From positions 1 to 8,324 of the forward strand of contig JALULB010000277.1 in assembly GCA_027041035.1 (NCBI GenBank): a stretch of DNA of 8,324 bases. Reading direction: 5' to 3'. The notes beneath the pieces are model-generated. The model was not told where the DNA came from, did no database searches, and was given only the letters and a program-made list of their open reading frames with translations. This DNA comes from Sedimenticola sp. Lineage in GTDB: Bacteria > Pseudomonadota > Gammaproteobacteria > Chromatiales > Chromatiaceae. Both the position numbers and the translations under genes were made by a program. Of the stretch, positions 1 to 5,439 are shown piece by piece (the stretch's first letter is position 1; the number at the start of each line of letters is the position of its first letter).

Positions 1-281
1 ATCAAATGCACCGCCAGGTGAAAACGGCCTTCCAACTGGCGGGCGAAGCGCCGAATGCGTGGCAACAGCGGAGACTCCGCGTAGCCGGGGTCGGCGAAGG
101 GCGCGCCGACGATCAACGCGTCGGGCTGCCATTCGCGAATCAGCCTCTCGATGCCGGCCCAGTCGGGTTTGTTCCCGACCGGCGTCAGCGTCGTCAGCGG
201 GTTGGCGGTGGCGGTGATCGTCTGGCCGGCGGCCACGCCGATGTGCTTCAGGCCGAAGTCGAAACCGAGCAACGTGGTCAT
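1..281 (-). CDS. ruvX: RuvX/YqgF Holliday junction resolvase-like protein, 5' part (runs off the window)
   Basis: This is the N-terminal part, about 93 residues, of the RuvX/YqgF family of RNase H-fold nucleases. The family is linked to Holliday junction resolution and 16S rRNA 5'-end maturation. The start is ATG at 281; an in-frame stop lies about 22 nt upstream, so no longer start is possible. The N-terminus reads GFDFGLKHIGVAAGQTITAT, the family's first strand and glycine-rich turn, with the probable metal-binding Asp8. The usual TKRIGVA is LKHIGVA here, a mild variant. Further on, DWAGIERLIREWQPDALIVG matches the family's second conserved block. The gene starts 28 nt after the yqgE stop, the usual gammaproteobacterial order, so the two are probably co-transcribed. 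The C-terminal part with the later acidic residues lies outside the window. Confidence 0.93.
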   Translation of the reverse strand, partial: MTTLLGFDFGLKHIGVAAGQTITATANPLTTLTPVGNKPDWAGIERLIREWQPDALIVGAPFADPGYAESPLLPRIRRFARQLEGRFHLAVHL

Positions 282-309
282 CTTCTCGTGGCCGGCGTTG
301 GTTTATGCC

Positions 310-873
310 TCAGGCATGACCGACGCTGCCACTGAGCAGGTTCATGTCGACGCCGAGCAGGCTGGCGGCGGCTTGCCAGCGGTCGGTCGAGGGGGTGGAG
401 AACAGGATCTGCTTGTCCGCCGGACCGCTCAGCCAGGCATTGTCGGCCAGTTCGGCTTCGAGCTGGCTGGCCATCCAGCCGGCGTAGCCGAGCGCGAGCA
501 TGAACTCGCTCGGCCCTTCGCCATGCGCCATCGCTTCCAGAATGTCGCGCGAGGTAGTGATCGAGATGCCATCGGCGATTGGCAGGGTCGAGTCCCAGCG
601 CTTCTCGCCGGTATGCAGCACGAAGCCGCGCTCGCCCTGCACCGGGCCGCCATTGTAGATAGGGATCTCGGCGGCCTCCGGCCGGATGTCCTCGATGTCC
701 ATCTGTTCGAGGATGTCGGCGAGTTGCAGATCCGTCATGCGGTTGATGACGATACCCATCGCGCCTTCTTCCGTATGCTCGCAGATATAGGTGACGGTAC
801 GCGAGAAATTCGGGTCGGCCAGCGACGGCATGGCGATCAGGAAGTGATTGGTCAGGTCGGTGGCTACGCTCAT
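310..873 (-). CDS. yqgE: YqgE/AlgH family protein (UPF0301)
   Basis: This 187-residue protein belongs to the YqgE/AlgH family (formerly DUF179), which has no established biochemical function; some members are called AlgH from alginate regulation in Pseudomonas. The family signature is visible: NHFLIAMPSLADPNFSRTV near the start, then EHTEEGAMGIVINR, the NGGPV turn, and GYAGWMASQLEAEL near the C-terminus. The length equals that of E. coli YqgE. The frame stays open upstream to an ATG at 1035. I chose ATG 873 because the family begins at this point, because AGAGAG lies just upstream as a Shine-Dalgarno sequence, and because the extra residues come mostly from the mobile element at 906-1066. The gene is followed by ruvX in a probable operon. 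Its start is only 32 bp from the mobile element, so its native promoter may have been displaced. Confidence 0.95.
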   Translation of the reverse strand: MSVATDLTNHFLIAMPSLADPNFSRTVTYICEHTEEGAMGIVINRMTDLQLADILEQMDIEDIRPEAAEIPIYNGGPVQGERGFVLHTGEKRWDSTLPIADGISITTSRDILEAMAHGEGPSEFMLALGYAGWMASQLEAELADNAWLSGPADKQILFSTPSTDRWQAAASLLGVDMNLLSGSVGHA

Positions 874-901
874 TCGGCTCTCTGGCGTTGTGCTGATTTC
901 T

Positions 902-905
902 TTAG
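902..905. repeat. Left target-site duplication TTAG
   Basis: TTAG immediately precedes the GGAAG end of the foldback element and recurs right after its other end. It fits the YTAR target preference of IS5-subgroup elements. Four bases alone are weak evidence; the exact abutment on both TIRs gives the weight. Confidence 0.7.
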
Positions 906-1066
906 GGAAGCTCTGAATTGATTCTGGCGCGGGCAGATTGCGGTGAAAAATGGTTCCGTTCAAGGCGCAAACCGCACGCAATAGCCAGTTATTACGCAGG
1001 TTTGCAACGCGGAAATGGGCCATTTTGCGCCGCAAGATGCCGTGTCATGAATCGATCAGAGCTTTC
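906..1066. mobile_element. MITE-like foldback element with IS5-type ends and TTAG target duplication
   Basis: Seen directly: a 161-bp segment has terminal inverted repeats GGAAGCTCTGAATTGATTC (906-924) and, on the other strand, GAAAGCTCTGATCGATTC (1066-1049). They match at 16 of 19 aligned positions. TTAG flanks it on both sides (902-905 and 1067-1070). The inside is also self-complementary: TTGCGG, AAAATGG and GCAAACC recur on both arms in mirror order, and the symmetry centre near 986 is the exact midpoint. No credible gene is encoded. Known: IS5-subgroup transposases use TIRs that begin GGAAG and duplicate a YTAR target, which TTAG fits. Inference: this is a non-autonomous derivative mobilised by an IS5-type transposase encoded elsewhere. 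It sits between the divergent yqgE and hemE genes and its RNA could form a long hairpin. Confidence 0.8.
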
Positions 1067-1070
1067 TTAG
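1067..1070. repeat. Right target-site duplication TTAG
   Basis: This is the second copy of TTAG, directly after the right terminal repeat that ends AGAGCTTTC at 1066. It pairs with the copy at 902-905. Confidence 0.7.
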
Positions 1071-1171
1071 AGTATCGGCTGCTGGCTCGATGGGTTCAAG
1101 CGGAAAAACCGCGCGCACGAACCGGATTCGTTTTCTTGTCCTGGGTGTGCTGGGCAGGCGTGGAAGTGGGT

Positions 1172-1200
1172 CTGGCGGTTGCGGGCAAACCCTGTAAAAT
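1172..1200 (+). promoter_or_regulatory. Putative sigma-70 promoter of hemE
   Basis: TAAAAT at 1195-1200 matches the -10 consensus at five of six bases. CTGGCG at 1172-1177, 17 bp upstream, is a weak -35 (three of six). Transcription would begin near 1207, leaving a leader of about 30 nt before the TTG start of hemE. The rest of the 1071-1236 stretch has a T-rich run (1209-1219) and a small GC hairpin at 1093-1123, but nothing else I can assign. The promoter is predicted by eye only. Confidence 0.4.
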
Positions 1201-1236
1201 GGCCGATTGGTTTTTTCTTTACGTGGGTGTGTTGCC

Positions 1237-2301
1237 TTGTCTGAGCTGAAGAACGATCGTCTGCTGCGCGCGCTGCTGCGCGAACCCGTTGATATGACCC
1301 CGGTCTGGATGATGCGTCAGGCCGGTCGCTACCTGCCGGAGTATCGCGCGACCCGCCGGAAGGCCGGTGATTTCCTCAGCCTGTGCAAGAACCCCCAGCT
1401 CGCCTGCGAGGTGACGCTTCAGCCGCTGGAACGCTATCCGCTGGACGCGGCCATACTGTTCTCGGACATCCTGACGATTCCCGATGCGATGGGCCTCGGC
1501 CTGTACTTCGGCGAGGGCGAAGGGCCGAAGTTCGAGCGGCCGCTGCGCAGCAAGGCGGATGTCGACGCGCTCGGCGTGCCGGATCCCGAGGACGATCTGG
1601 GCTACGTGATGGACGCGGTGCGCGTCATCCGGCGCGAACTCGACGGCCGGGTGCCGCTGATCGGCTTCTCCGGCAGCCCGTGGACACTGGCCACCTACAT
1701 GGTGGAGGGCGGCAGCACGAAGAACTTCGCGCGTTCCAAGGGGATGATGTTCGACCAGCCCGCGATCATGCACGCGTTGCTCGGCAAGCTGGCCGATTCG
1801 GTCGTCAGCTATCTGAATGCGCAGGTGGCGGCCGGCGCCCAGGCGCTGATGATCTTCGATACCTGGGGCGGTGTTTTGACGCCGCATGACTACGAGGCCT
1901 TCTCGCTGGCCTACATGCGGCGCATCGTCGAGGGACTGACCAAGGAGGCCGATGGCCGCCGCGTGCCGGTGATTCTGTTCACCAAGGGCGGCGCGCAATG
2001 GCTGGATCGCATGGCGGACAGCGGTTGCGATGCGTTGGGGGTGGACTGGACGATCAGTCTTGCCGACGCGCGTCGCCTGGTTCGGGACAAGGTCGCGTTG
2101 CAAGGGAACATGGATCCCTGCCTGTTATATGCATCGGAGGAGCGGATTCGCCAGGAGGTGGCGCGGATACTGGAGAGCTACGGCAGCGGCGTCGGGCATG
2201 TGTTCAATCTTGGACACGGCATCCACCCGGATATCGATCCGGCAAAGCCGGCCGCGATGGTCGATGCGGTGCATGAGCTGAGCGCGGCTTACCATCGCTA
2301 G
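1237..2301 (+). CDS. hemE: Uroporphyrinogen decarboxylase
   Basis: HemE decarboxylates the four acetate side chains of uroporphyrinogen III to give coproporphyrinogen III in cytoplasmic haem biosynthesis. From the TTG at 1237 the protein has 354 residues, the same as E. coli HemE, and begins MSELKNDR, close to E. coli MTELKNDR. Both family signatures are present: [14 protein letters not shown] with substrate-contacting Arg27 and Arg31, and [17 protein letters not shown] at about 143-159 with Tyr154. The catalytic Asp77 lies in [17 protein letters not shown] and a conserved His in NLGHGIHPD near 327. A TTG at 1207 would add ten residues that do not look like the family and would fall at the predicted transcription start, so I prefer 1237. 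The ribosome binding site is weak (GTGGGTG), so TTG plus a poor site suggests modest translation. The stop TAG is part of an inverted-repeat element. Confidence 0.96.
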   Translation: MSELKNDRLLRALLREPVDMTPVWMMRQAGRYLPEYRATRRKAGDFLSLCKNPQLACEVTLQPLERYPLDAAILFSDILTIPDAMGLGLYFGEGEGPKFERPLRSKADVDALGVPDPEDDLGYVMDAVRVIRRELDGRVPLIGFSGSPWTLATYMVEGGSTKNFARSKGMMFDQPAIMHALLGKLADSVVSYLNAQVAAGAQALMIFDTWGGVLTPHDYEAFSLAYMRRIVEGLTKEADGRRVPVILFTKGGAQWLDRMADSGCDALGVDWTISLADARRLVRDKVALQGNMDPCLLYASEERIRQEVARILESYGSGVGHVFNLGHGIHPDIDPAKPAAMVDAVHELSAAYHR

Positions 2302-2355
2302 GAGGCTGTCGGGCTTTTCCGCAGTAGATCAGCGTTAAACCCGGCAGACTCCTAG
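2298..2355. repeat. Small CTAG-bounded inverted-repeat element overlapping the hemE stop
   Basis: CTAGGAGGCTGTCGGG (2298-2313) and CCCGGCAGACTCCTAG (2340-2355) are inverted repeats, identical at 14 of 16 positions, around a 26-nt loop. CTAG lies at both outer ends, so it could be a 4-bp target duplication of the YTAR type, although CTAG is itself a palindrome and would appear from symmetry alone. The first CTAG contains the hemE stop codon. The piece after the right end (GAGTCTG, 2356-2362) again resembles the element's tip. It could be a minimal MITE, a REP-like unit, or part of a bidirectional terminator between convergent genes. Confidence 0.6.
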
Positions 2356-2365
2356 GAGTCTGTTT
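2345..2365 (+). terminator. Possible terminator hairpin between convergent hemE and the pilZ gene
   Basis: CAGACTCCTAGGAGTCTG (2345-2362) is a perfect 18-bp palindrome. As RNA it would give a 7-bp stem with a CTAG loop, followed on the plus strand by only three T residues. The stem competes with the larger fold at 2298-2355. The short T-tract makes efficient intrinsic termination doubtful. Its place between the ends of two converging transcripts is the main reason for listing it. Confidence 0.35.
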
Positions 2366-2406
2366 CAGCCTCGACACGGCGGGGGCGGATCCACCGCCTC
2401 ACGTTC

Positions 2407-2778
2407 CTATTTATCGTAGAAACGCATGTCCTTCAGCAACACCTGCAGGAAATCCATTGCCTCGGTGCCGATGCTTTCGAATTCGAGCCCGGCGAGATAG
2501 CCATCGCAATAGGCGACACGCGCGTGTATCAGGCGTTTCAGCGTGCATTCGTTGACCTTCGGCGACAGACATACCAGGATGACCTTGCCCGGGACCAGTT
2601 CATAGCCCTTGGTGGCGATCGCCATGCCGTGTTGGCTCAGATCCTTGATGGTCGTTTCGAGTACGATCTCCTGCTTTCTGACCGAGCCGATGATGTGGAC
2701 ATCCAGGCTGACCCCCTTGCGGGGATGCTTGCGGCGTTCCAGGTCTTCCGCGGTAACTGAATTGTGTTCCATATGCAT
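2407..2778 (-). CDS. PilZ domain protein, probable c-di-GMP receptor
   Basis: This 123-residue protein is essentially a single PilZ domain, with no other module or membrane segment. Both c-di-GMP-binding motifs are visible: an RxxxR motif within RRKHPR (Arg16 and Arg20) and DLSQHG (46-51), matching [D/N]xSxxG. This predicts real ligand binding rather than a degenerate domain. The output is unknown; stand-alone PilZ proteins usually act by binding a partner in motility, adhesion or polysaccharide export. I chose ATG 2778 because TTGGAG lies 8 nt upstream; a GTG at 2799 has no ribosome binding site, and an ATG at 2772 is also possible. It is the last gene of the minus-strand series, 91 nt after the kinase gene, and may have its own promoter in that gap. 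Confidence 0.9.
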   Translation of the reverse strand: MHMEHNSVTAEDLERRKHPRKGVSLDVHIIGSVRKQEIVLETTIKDLSQHGMAIATKGYELVPGKVILVCLSPKVNECTLKRLIHARVAYCDGYLAGLEFESIGTEAMDFLQVLLKDMRFYDK

Positions 2779-2786
2779 TCCTACGG

Positions 2787-2792
2787 CTCCAA
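2787..2792 (-). promoter_or_regulatory. Ribosome binding site deciding the pilZ-gene start
   Basis: On the minus strand this reads TTGGAG and ends 8 nt before the ATG at 2778. It favours that start over the upstream GTG at 2799, which lies upstream of this site. Confidence 0.6.
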
Positions 2793-2822
2793 GGTTCACG
2801 ACCGGGGCGGGGGTTCACGACC
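2793..2822. repeat. Short direct repeat upstream of the pilZ gene
   Basis: GGTTCACGACC occurs at 2793-2803 and again at 2812-2822, a 19-bp offset, separated by a G-rich spacer. It lies 15-44 bp before the ATG of the PilZ gene. It may be a tandem regulator site or a small local duplication; nothing in the sequence tells which. Confidence 0.4.
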
Positions 2823-2869
2823 AGACCGGAGACTGCCGGGTTCAGTCGCTCAATGATGAACGAGGTGAA

Positions 2870-3760
2870 TCAAACGGCCTTCAGCTCTCCCAGCAGACGA
2901 TCCATCATATGCAACGCCTGGCTGGGGTAACCACCACCAAACAGGTTGGCGTGATTGAGAATATGATAGAGATTATATAGCACCTTCCTTAACGGATAGC
3001 CAAGGTCGATCTTTAGGATAGTTTGATATCCGTCATAGAATGAGCGTCCGAAACCGCCAAAAAGCTCGGTCATCGCCAGATCGGCCTCGGCATCGCCATA
3101 GTAGGTGGCGGGATCGAAGATCACCGGCTCGCCGTCCTGGGAATAGCCGATGTTGCCGCCCCACAGATCGCCGTGCAGCAGCGACGGTCGCGGGGCATGG
3201 TCGATGAGCGCCGGGAGATGCAGCAGCAGTTGCTCCCCCTTGCGTTGCAGTTCGCCGTGATAGCCGTTGCGCGCAGCTTCCTCCAGTTGAAAACCGAGAC
3301 GGTTATCGCGCCAGAATGCCGCCCAATCGTCGCGCCAGGCATTTGGCTGGTGGGTGGAACCGATGGTGTTGTCGCGATGCCAGCCGAAACGTTCGGCCTG
3401 ACACTGGCGATGCATCGTCGCCAGCCGGCGACCGGCTACGAAGGCGCTGCCGTGGGTGGCGGAGCCAAGCGCGATATACTCGATCGCCAGCCAGGCCTGG
3501 TCCGCGTGAACGCCGTGATGGATGGGCGCCGGCACGCGAATCGCGCCACATTGGTGAAGCGCCTTCAGCGCCTCGGCTTCGGCGGCGAACATGTCGCTGA
3601 GTTCGGCGCGGTTCAGTTTGACGAAGTAACGCTGGCCATCGGCGTTCAGCACGAAGCGCTGGTTGATCGAGCCGCCGCCAACCGGACGGGCGGCGACGCG
3701 CTGGAAGGTCTGTCCGGTCGCGCTACCGATGTCCGCGCCGATTCGCCGCCAGTCAGCCAT
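2870..3760 (-). CDS. Fructosamine/ketosamine-3-kinase family protein (YniA-like)
   Basis: This 296-residue cytoplasmic protein belongs to the fructosamine-3-kinase family (protein-kinase-like fold). Members phosphorylate the 3-hydroxyl of ketosamines on glycated proteins or small molecules, which makes the adduct unstable and so deglycates it; bacterial members such as E. coli YniA are less well defined in substrate. Visible features in order are: the glycine-rich GGGSINQRF near 28-36; the ATP-anchoring lysine in RYFVKLN (Lys48); a helix with AEAEAL carrying the partner glutamate; the catalytic loop HGDLWGGN (196-203, base Asp198); and the metal-binding FDPA (215-218, Asp216), followed by YYGDAEADLAM. 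The length and all key residues are normal, so it is probably active. It overlaps the HNH gene by 8 nt (ATGGCTGA), which suggests translational coupling. Confidence 0.94.
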   Translation of the reverse strand: MADWRRIGADIGSATGQTFQRVAARPVGGGSINQRFVLNADGQRYFVKLNRAELSDMFAAEAEALKALHQCGAIRVPAPIHHGVHADQAWLAIEYIALGSATHGSAFVAGRRLATMHRQCQAERFGWHRDNTIGSTHQPNAWRDDWAAFWRDNRLGFQLEEAARNGYHGELQRKGEQLLLHLPALIDHAPRPSLLHGDLWGGNIGYSQDGEPVIFDPATYYGDAEADLAMTELFGGFGRSFYDGYQTILKIDLGYPLRKVLYNLYHILNHANLFGGGYPSQALHMMDRLLGELKAV

Positions 3761-4358
3761 TCAGGGCCAGGTCGATCTTCCTGCGCAGCGGGCTGCTGCG
3801 CGGGAAGTGGGTGCGCAGAAAACTCATCTGGTCGGCAAGCACGTTGTGTCCTTGCAGGTAGACGTATTCCGCGTGCGTCGGCGTGAAGGGTATCGCCAGC
3901 AGCTCCATGCCGGCCTGCTCCGGCGTCCGACCGGCCTTGTGGTTGTTACAGCGCACGCAGGCGGTGACGACATTGTTCCAGTCGTCCTGGCCGCCGAGGC
4001 TGAGTGGCCTGACGTGGTCGCGCGACAGCCGGGGTCGGGAGAAATGCTCGCCGCAGTACAGGCACATGCCGCCGTCACGCTGAAACAGGGTGTGGTTGCT
4101 CAACGGCGGCGTGAAGTGGTCGGTGAGGCGTTTATAGGCCTTGCCGTGGCTGTTGGTGGCAATGATCGAATGCACCGGGATGACGCTGCGTCGCCGCGTG
4201 ATCGCATTCAGGCCGCCATGCACGTCGAACAGGTGATGCCCCAGCGTGTAGACGATCTGACCGAGCAGGTGAAGCTTCACCGCGATGCGAAAATCCACCC
4301 ATTCCAGCGGCAGGCCGGAGGCGTCGGTGCGAAGAATCTGCTGATTGAGATCGGTCAT
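3753..4358 (-). CDS. HNH endonuclease
   Basis: This 201-residue protein has a C-terminal-half HNH nuclease domain of the zinc-stabilised type. CLYCG (Cys99, Cys102) and CVRCNNHK (Cys134, Cys137) form the zinc knuckles; LSRDHVRPLSLGG supplies the DH pair (Asp114, His115); WNNV (127-130) supplies the middle Asn; and His140 is the final H. The N-terminal half (about 1-90: ILRTDASGLPLEWVDF, then NAITRRRSVIPVHSIIATN) resembles the conserved lead-in of a chromosomal HNH family common in Gammaproteobacteria. This is not the layout of a homing endonuclease, and no methyltransferase or phage packaging gene is nearby. Its biological role is unknown. The ATG at 4358 has only a weak ribosome binding site (ACGGA), 57 nt after the DUF3106 gene. 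Its stop lies inside the start of the kinase gene. Confidence 0.93.
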   Translation of the reverse strand: MTDLNQQILRTDASGLPLEWVDFRIAVKLHLLGQIVYTLGHHLFDVHGGLNAITRRRSVIPVHSIIATNSHGKAYKRLTDHFTPPLSNHTLFQRDGGMCLYCGEHFSRPRLSRDHVRPLSLGGQDDWNNVVTACVRCNNHKAGRTPEQAGMELLAIPFTPTHAEYVYLQGHNVLADQMSFLRTHFPRSSPLRRKIDLALNG

Positions 4359-4415
4359 GCTGTCTGTCCGTGAGGTTGACGACGCTTTCCTTTCTACCCG
4401 ATGGCTGGCGATTCT

Positions 4416-4862
4416 TCAAGGGGCGTCGCGTTTCCGCTGACGGTGGCTGCGCCATTTCCGTCGCAGTTGTCGCCGCTCCGCCGGCGGCAGGTTCAGAAAC
4501 CAGCGCCGCAGGCGGCGCAGCTTGTTGCGCTGTTTGGGCGGCAGTTCGCGAAAGCGGCGAAAGCGTTTGAGCAGCTGCTTGCGTTGCTTTGGGCTGAGTT
4601 TCTTCCAGCGGGCGAGTTTGCGGCGTGCTTCCTGGCGTTGTTCGGGCTTCATCCGTTGCCAGCGTTCCACGCCTTTCAGCAGTTTTTCGCGGCGTTCCAG
4701 GGGGAGCTTGTCCCAGCGTCGAGCCAGCGGTTTCAACAAGCGCTGCTGCGTCTTGTTCAGTTGATCCCAATCGGTGTCCACGTGTTCGTCGGCGGTTGCC
4801 GGGGCCAGCATCACCAGCAGCGATCCGGCCAGCAACAGGCGTCGCCAGTCTATTCTGGCCAT
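4416..4862 (-). CDS. DUF3106 family exported, arginine/lysine-rich repeat protein
   Basis: This 148-residue protein begins with a Sec signal peptide (RRLLLAGSLLVMLAPATA, likely cleaved after Ala24), so it is probably periplasmic. The mature part is six units of about 18 residues, anchored by W32, W50, W68, W86, F104 and W121. Most units have a Pro about five residues after the aromatic, in patterns such as LSPKQRKQLLKRF. This is the layout of DUF3106, whose function is not established. The SPxQR-like turns recall the LTxxQ motif of CpxP/CnrX/ZraP-type periplasmic sensors, but I infer resemblance, not homology. The mature chain has about 45 Lys/Arg against 14 Asp/Glu. The start is supported by GGAG 8 nt upstream. 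It overlaps the preceding gene by 13 nt and belongs to the sigma-factor cluster. Confidence 0.9.
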   Translation of the reverse strand: MARIDWRRLLLAGSLLVMLAPATADEHVDTDWDQLNKTQQRLLKPLARRWDKLPLERREKLLKGVERWQRMKPEQRQEARRKLARWKKLSPKQRKQLLKRFRRFRELPPKQRNKLRRLRRWFLNLPPAERRQLRRKWRSHRQRKRDAP

Positions 4863-5092
4863 GTGTCGTTCTCCGTGGTTTCGGTGGTGGCTTGCCGGTC
4901 CGGCTCGGTGTTTGCGCCTTCGTCGCGCGCGCGGATGGTGTCCAGCGGACTGGCGAGTTCGCCGTCGCGGGTTTCGAGCATGCCGCCGAGGAACTCCAGC
5001 AGTTCCATCGAGGGCGCTTCATCGCCCGCGATGCCGCCGACCGGCAGTGTGCTCAGCAGCGTGGTCAGCAGGCTACGCCGGATCATCGCCAT
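4850..5092 (-). CDS. Small exported protein of unknown function in the sigma-factor cluster
   Basis: This 80-residue protein is one I do not recognise by a named family. Residues 1-23 (MAMIRRSLLTTLLSTLPVGG and following) look like a Sec signal peptide, with cleavage near IAG at 21-23. After that comes SMELLEFLGGMLE, a short amphipathic stretch that I have the impression recurs in small proteins beside DUF3106 genes, and then a hydrophilic tail rich in Thr, Glu and Asp. Support for it as a real gene: it overlaps the DUF3619-like gene by 20 nt and the DUF3106 gene by 13 nt, it has a signal peptide, and it fills the gap between two real genes in a compact cluster. ATG 5086 is an alternative start. 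No clear ribosome binding site is seen, so translation probably depends on coupling to the upstream gene. The frame stays open upstream, but that part is a shadow of the membrane-protein gene. Confidence 0.8.
   Translation of the reverse strand: MAMIRRSLLTTLLSTLPVGGIAGDEAPSMELLEFLGGMLETRDGELASPLDTIRARDEGANTEPDRQATTETTENDTWPE
4871..4874 (-). promoter_or_regulatory. Ribosome binding site of the DUF3106 gene
   Basis: GGAG on the minus strand ends 8 nt before the ATG at 4862. It lies inside the 3' end of the preceding 80-aa gene, and gives the DUF3106 gene its own good initiation signal in addition to any coupling. Confidence 0.55.
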
Positions 5093-5438
5093 GGTGTTGC
5101 AGCCAGTCGTAGAAATCGAGATTTTCATAGAGTTCCAGTTCGTCCTCGCTGGCGATGATCTCCAGGCTGTCGGCATCCAGTCCGGGCAGTTCATGGTTCG
5201 CCTGCCGGAAGTACAACAAGGCCGCGCCGAGCAGAACCAGCGCCACGCTGCCGGCACCCGCCCAGAGCGAGGCTTGCCGCCAGGCGTCAGGTCGTGCCGA
5301 CGCGGCCGCGATGGCCTGCCCGCGGGCCACGCGCAGCCGTCGCAGGCTGTGGCTGTCCAGCCCGGCGGCGCGGCGCTCAAGCGCTGCGCGCAGTGGTTCA
5401 GTGATTGCGCTTTCCGGTGGTTCGTGTGGCTTGCTCAT
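5073..5438 (-). CDS. DUF3619-like single-span membrane protein, probable anti-sigma factor
   Basis: This 121-residue protein has one transmembrane helix at about 57-77 (ASLWAGAGSVALVLLGAALL). The N-terminal 56 residues are basic near the helix (RRLRVARG) and should be cytoplasmic. The C-terminal 40 or so residues contain about 13 Asp/Glu and no Lys/Arg, ending ELYENLDFYDWLQHHGDDPA, and should be periplasmic. The layout and the LDFYDWL tail resemble DUF3619 proteins, which are often encoded next to an ECF sigma factor. Inference: the short cytoplasmic part holds the sigma factor at the membrane. No zinc-binding HxxxCxxC (ZAS) motif is present, so this is not a classical zinc anti-sigma factor. 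ATG 5438 lies one base past the sigma-factor stop (TGACATG), and a strong ribosome binding site is lacking, so translation is probably coupled. Confidence 0.88.
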   Translation of the reverse strand: MSKPHEPPESAITEPLRAALERRAAGLDSHSLRRLRVARGQAIAAASARPDAWRQASLWAGAGSVALVLLGAALLYFRQANHELPGLDADSLEIIASEDELELYENLDFYDWLQHHGDDPA

Positions 5439-5439
5439 G

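Noticed and set aside
151..921. 256-codon plus-strand frame opposite yqgE and ruvX
   Set aside because: It is antisense to two conserved genes and has no motif of its own.
1219..2103. Long open frame on the minus strand opposite hemE
   Set aside because: It is fully antisense to a clear HemE protein, its composition (Arg, His, Gln, Ala) is typical of a GC-rich shadow frame, and it shows no recognisable motif.
2384..2398. GGCGG/CCGCC hairpin as a terminator for the PilZ gene
   Set aside because: The stem is only 5 bp and no T-tract follows on the minus strand.
3753..4358. HNH gene as a homing endonuclease, restriction enzyme or phage remnant
   Set aside because: There is no intron, intein, methyltransferase or phage gene nearby, base composition matches its neighbours, and the N-terminal half looks like a chromosomal HNH family.
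4132..5022. 296-codon minus-strand frame in another phase through the DUF3106 gene
   Set aside because: It crosses the DUF3106, 80-aa and HNH genes out of frame. Its Thr/Pro/Arg-rich low-complexity sequence comes from the repeats of the DUF3106 gene read in another phase.
5073..5438. Zinc-binding (ZAS) anti-sigma factor
   Set aside because: The protein contains no cysteine, so the HxxxCxxC motif is absent; only the membrane type of anti-sigma factor remains plausible.
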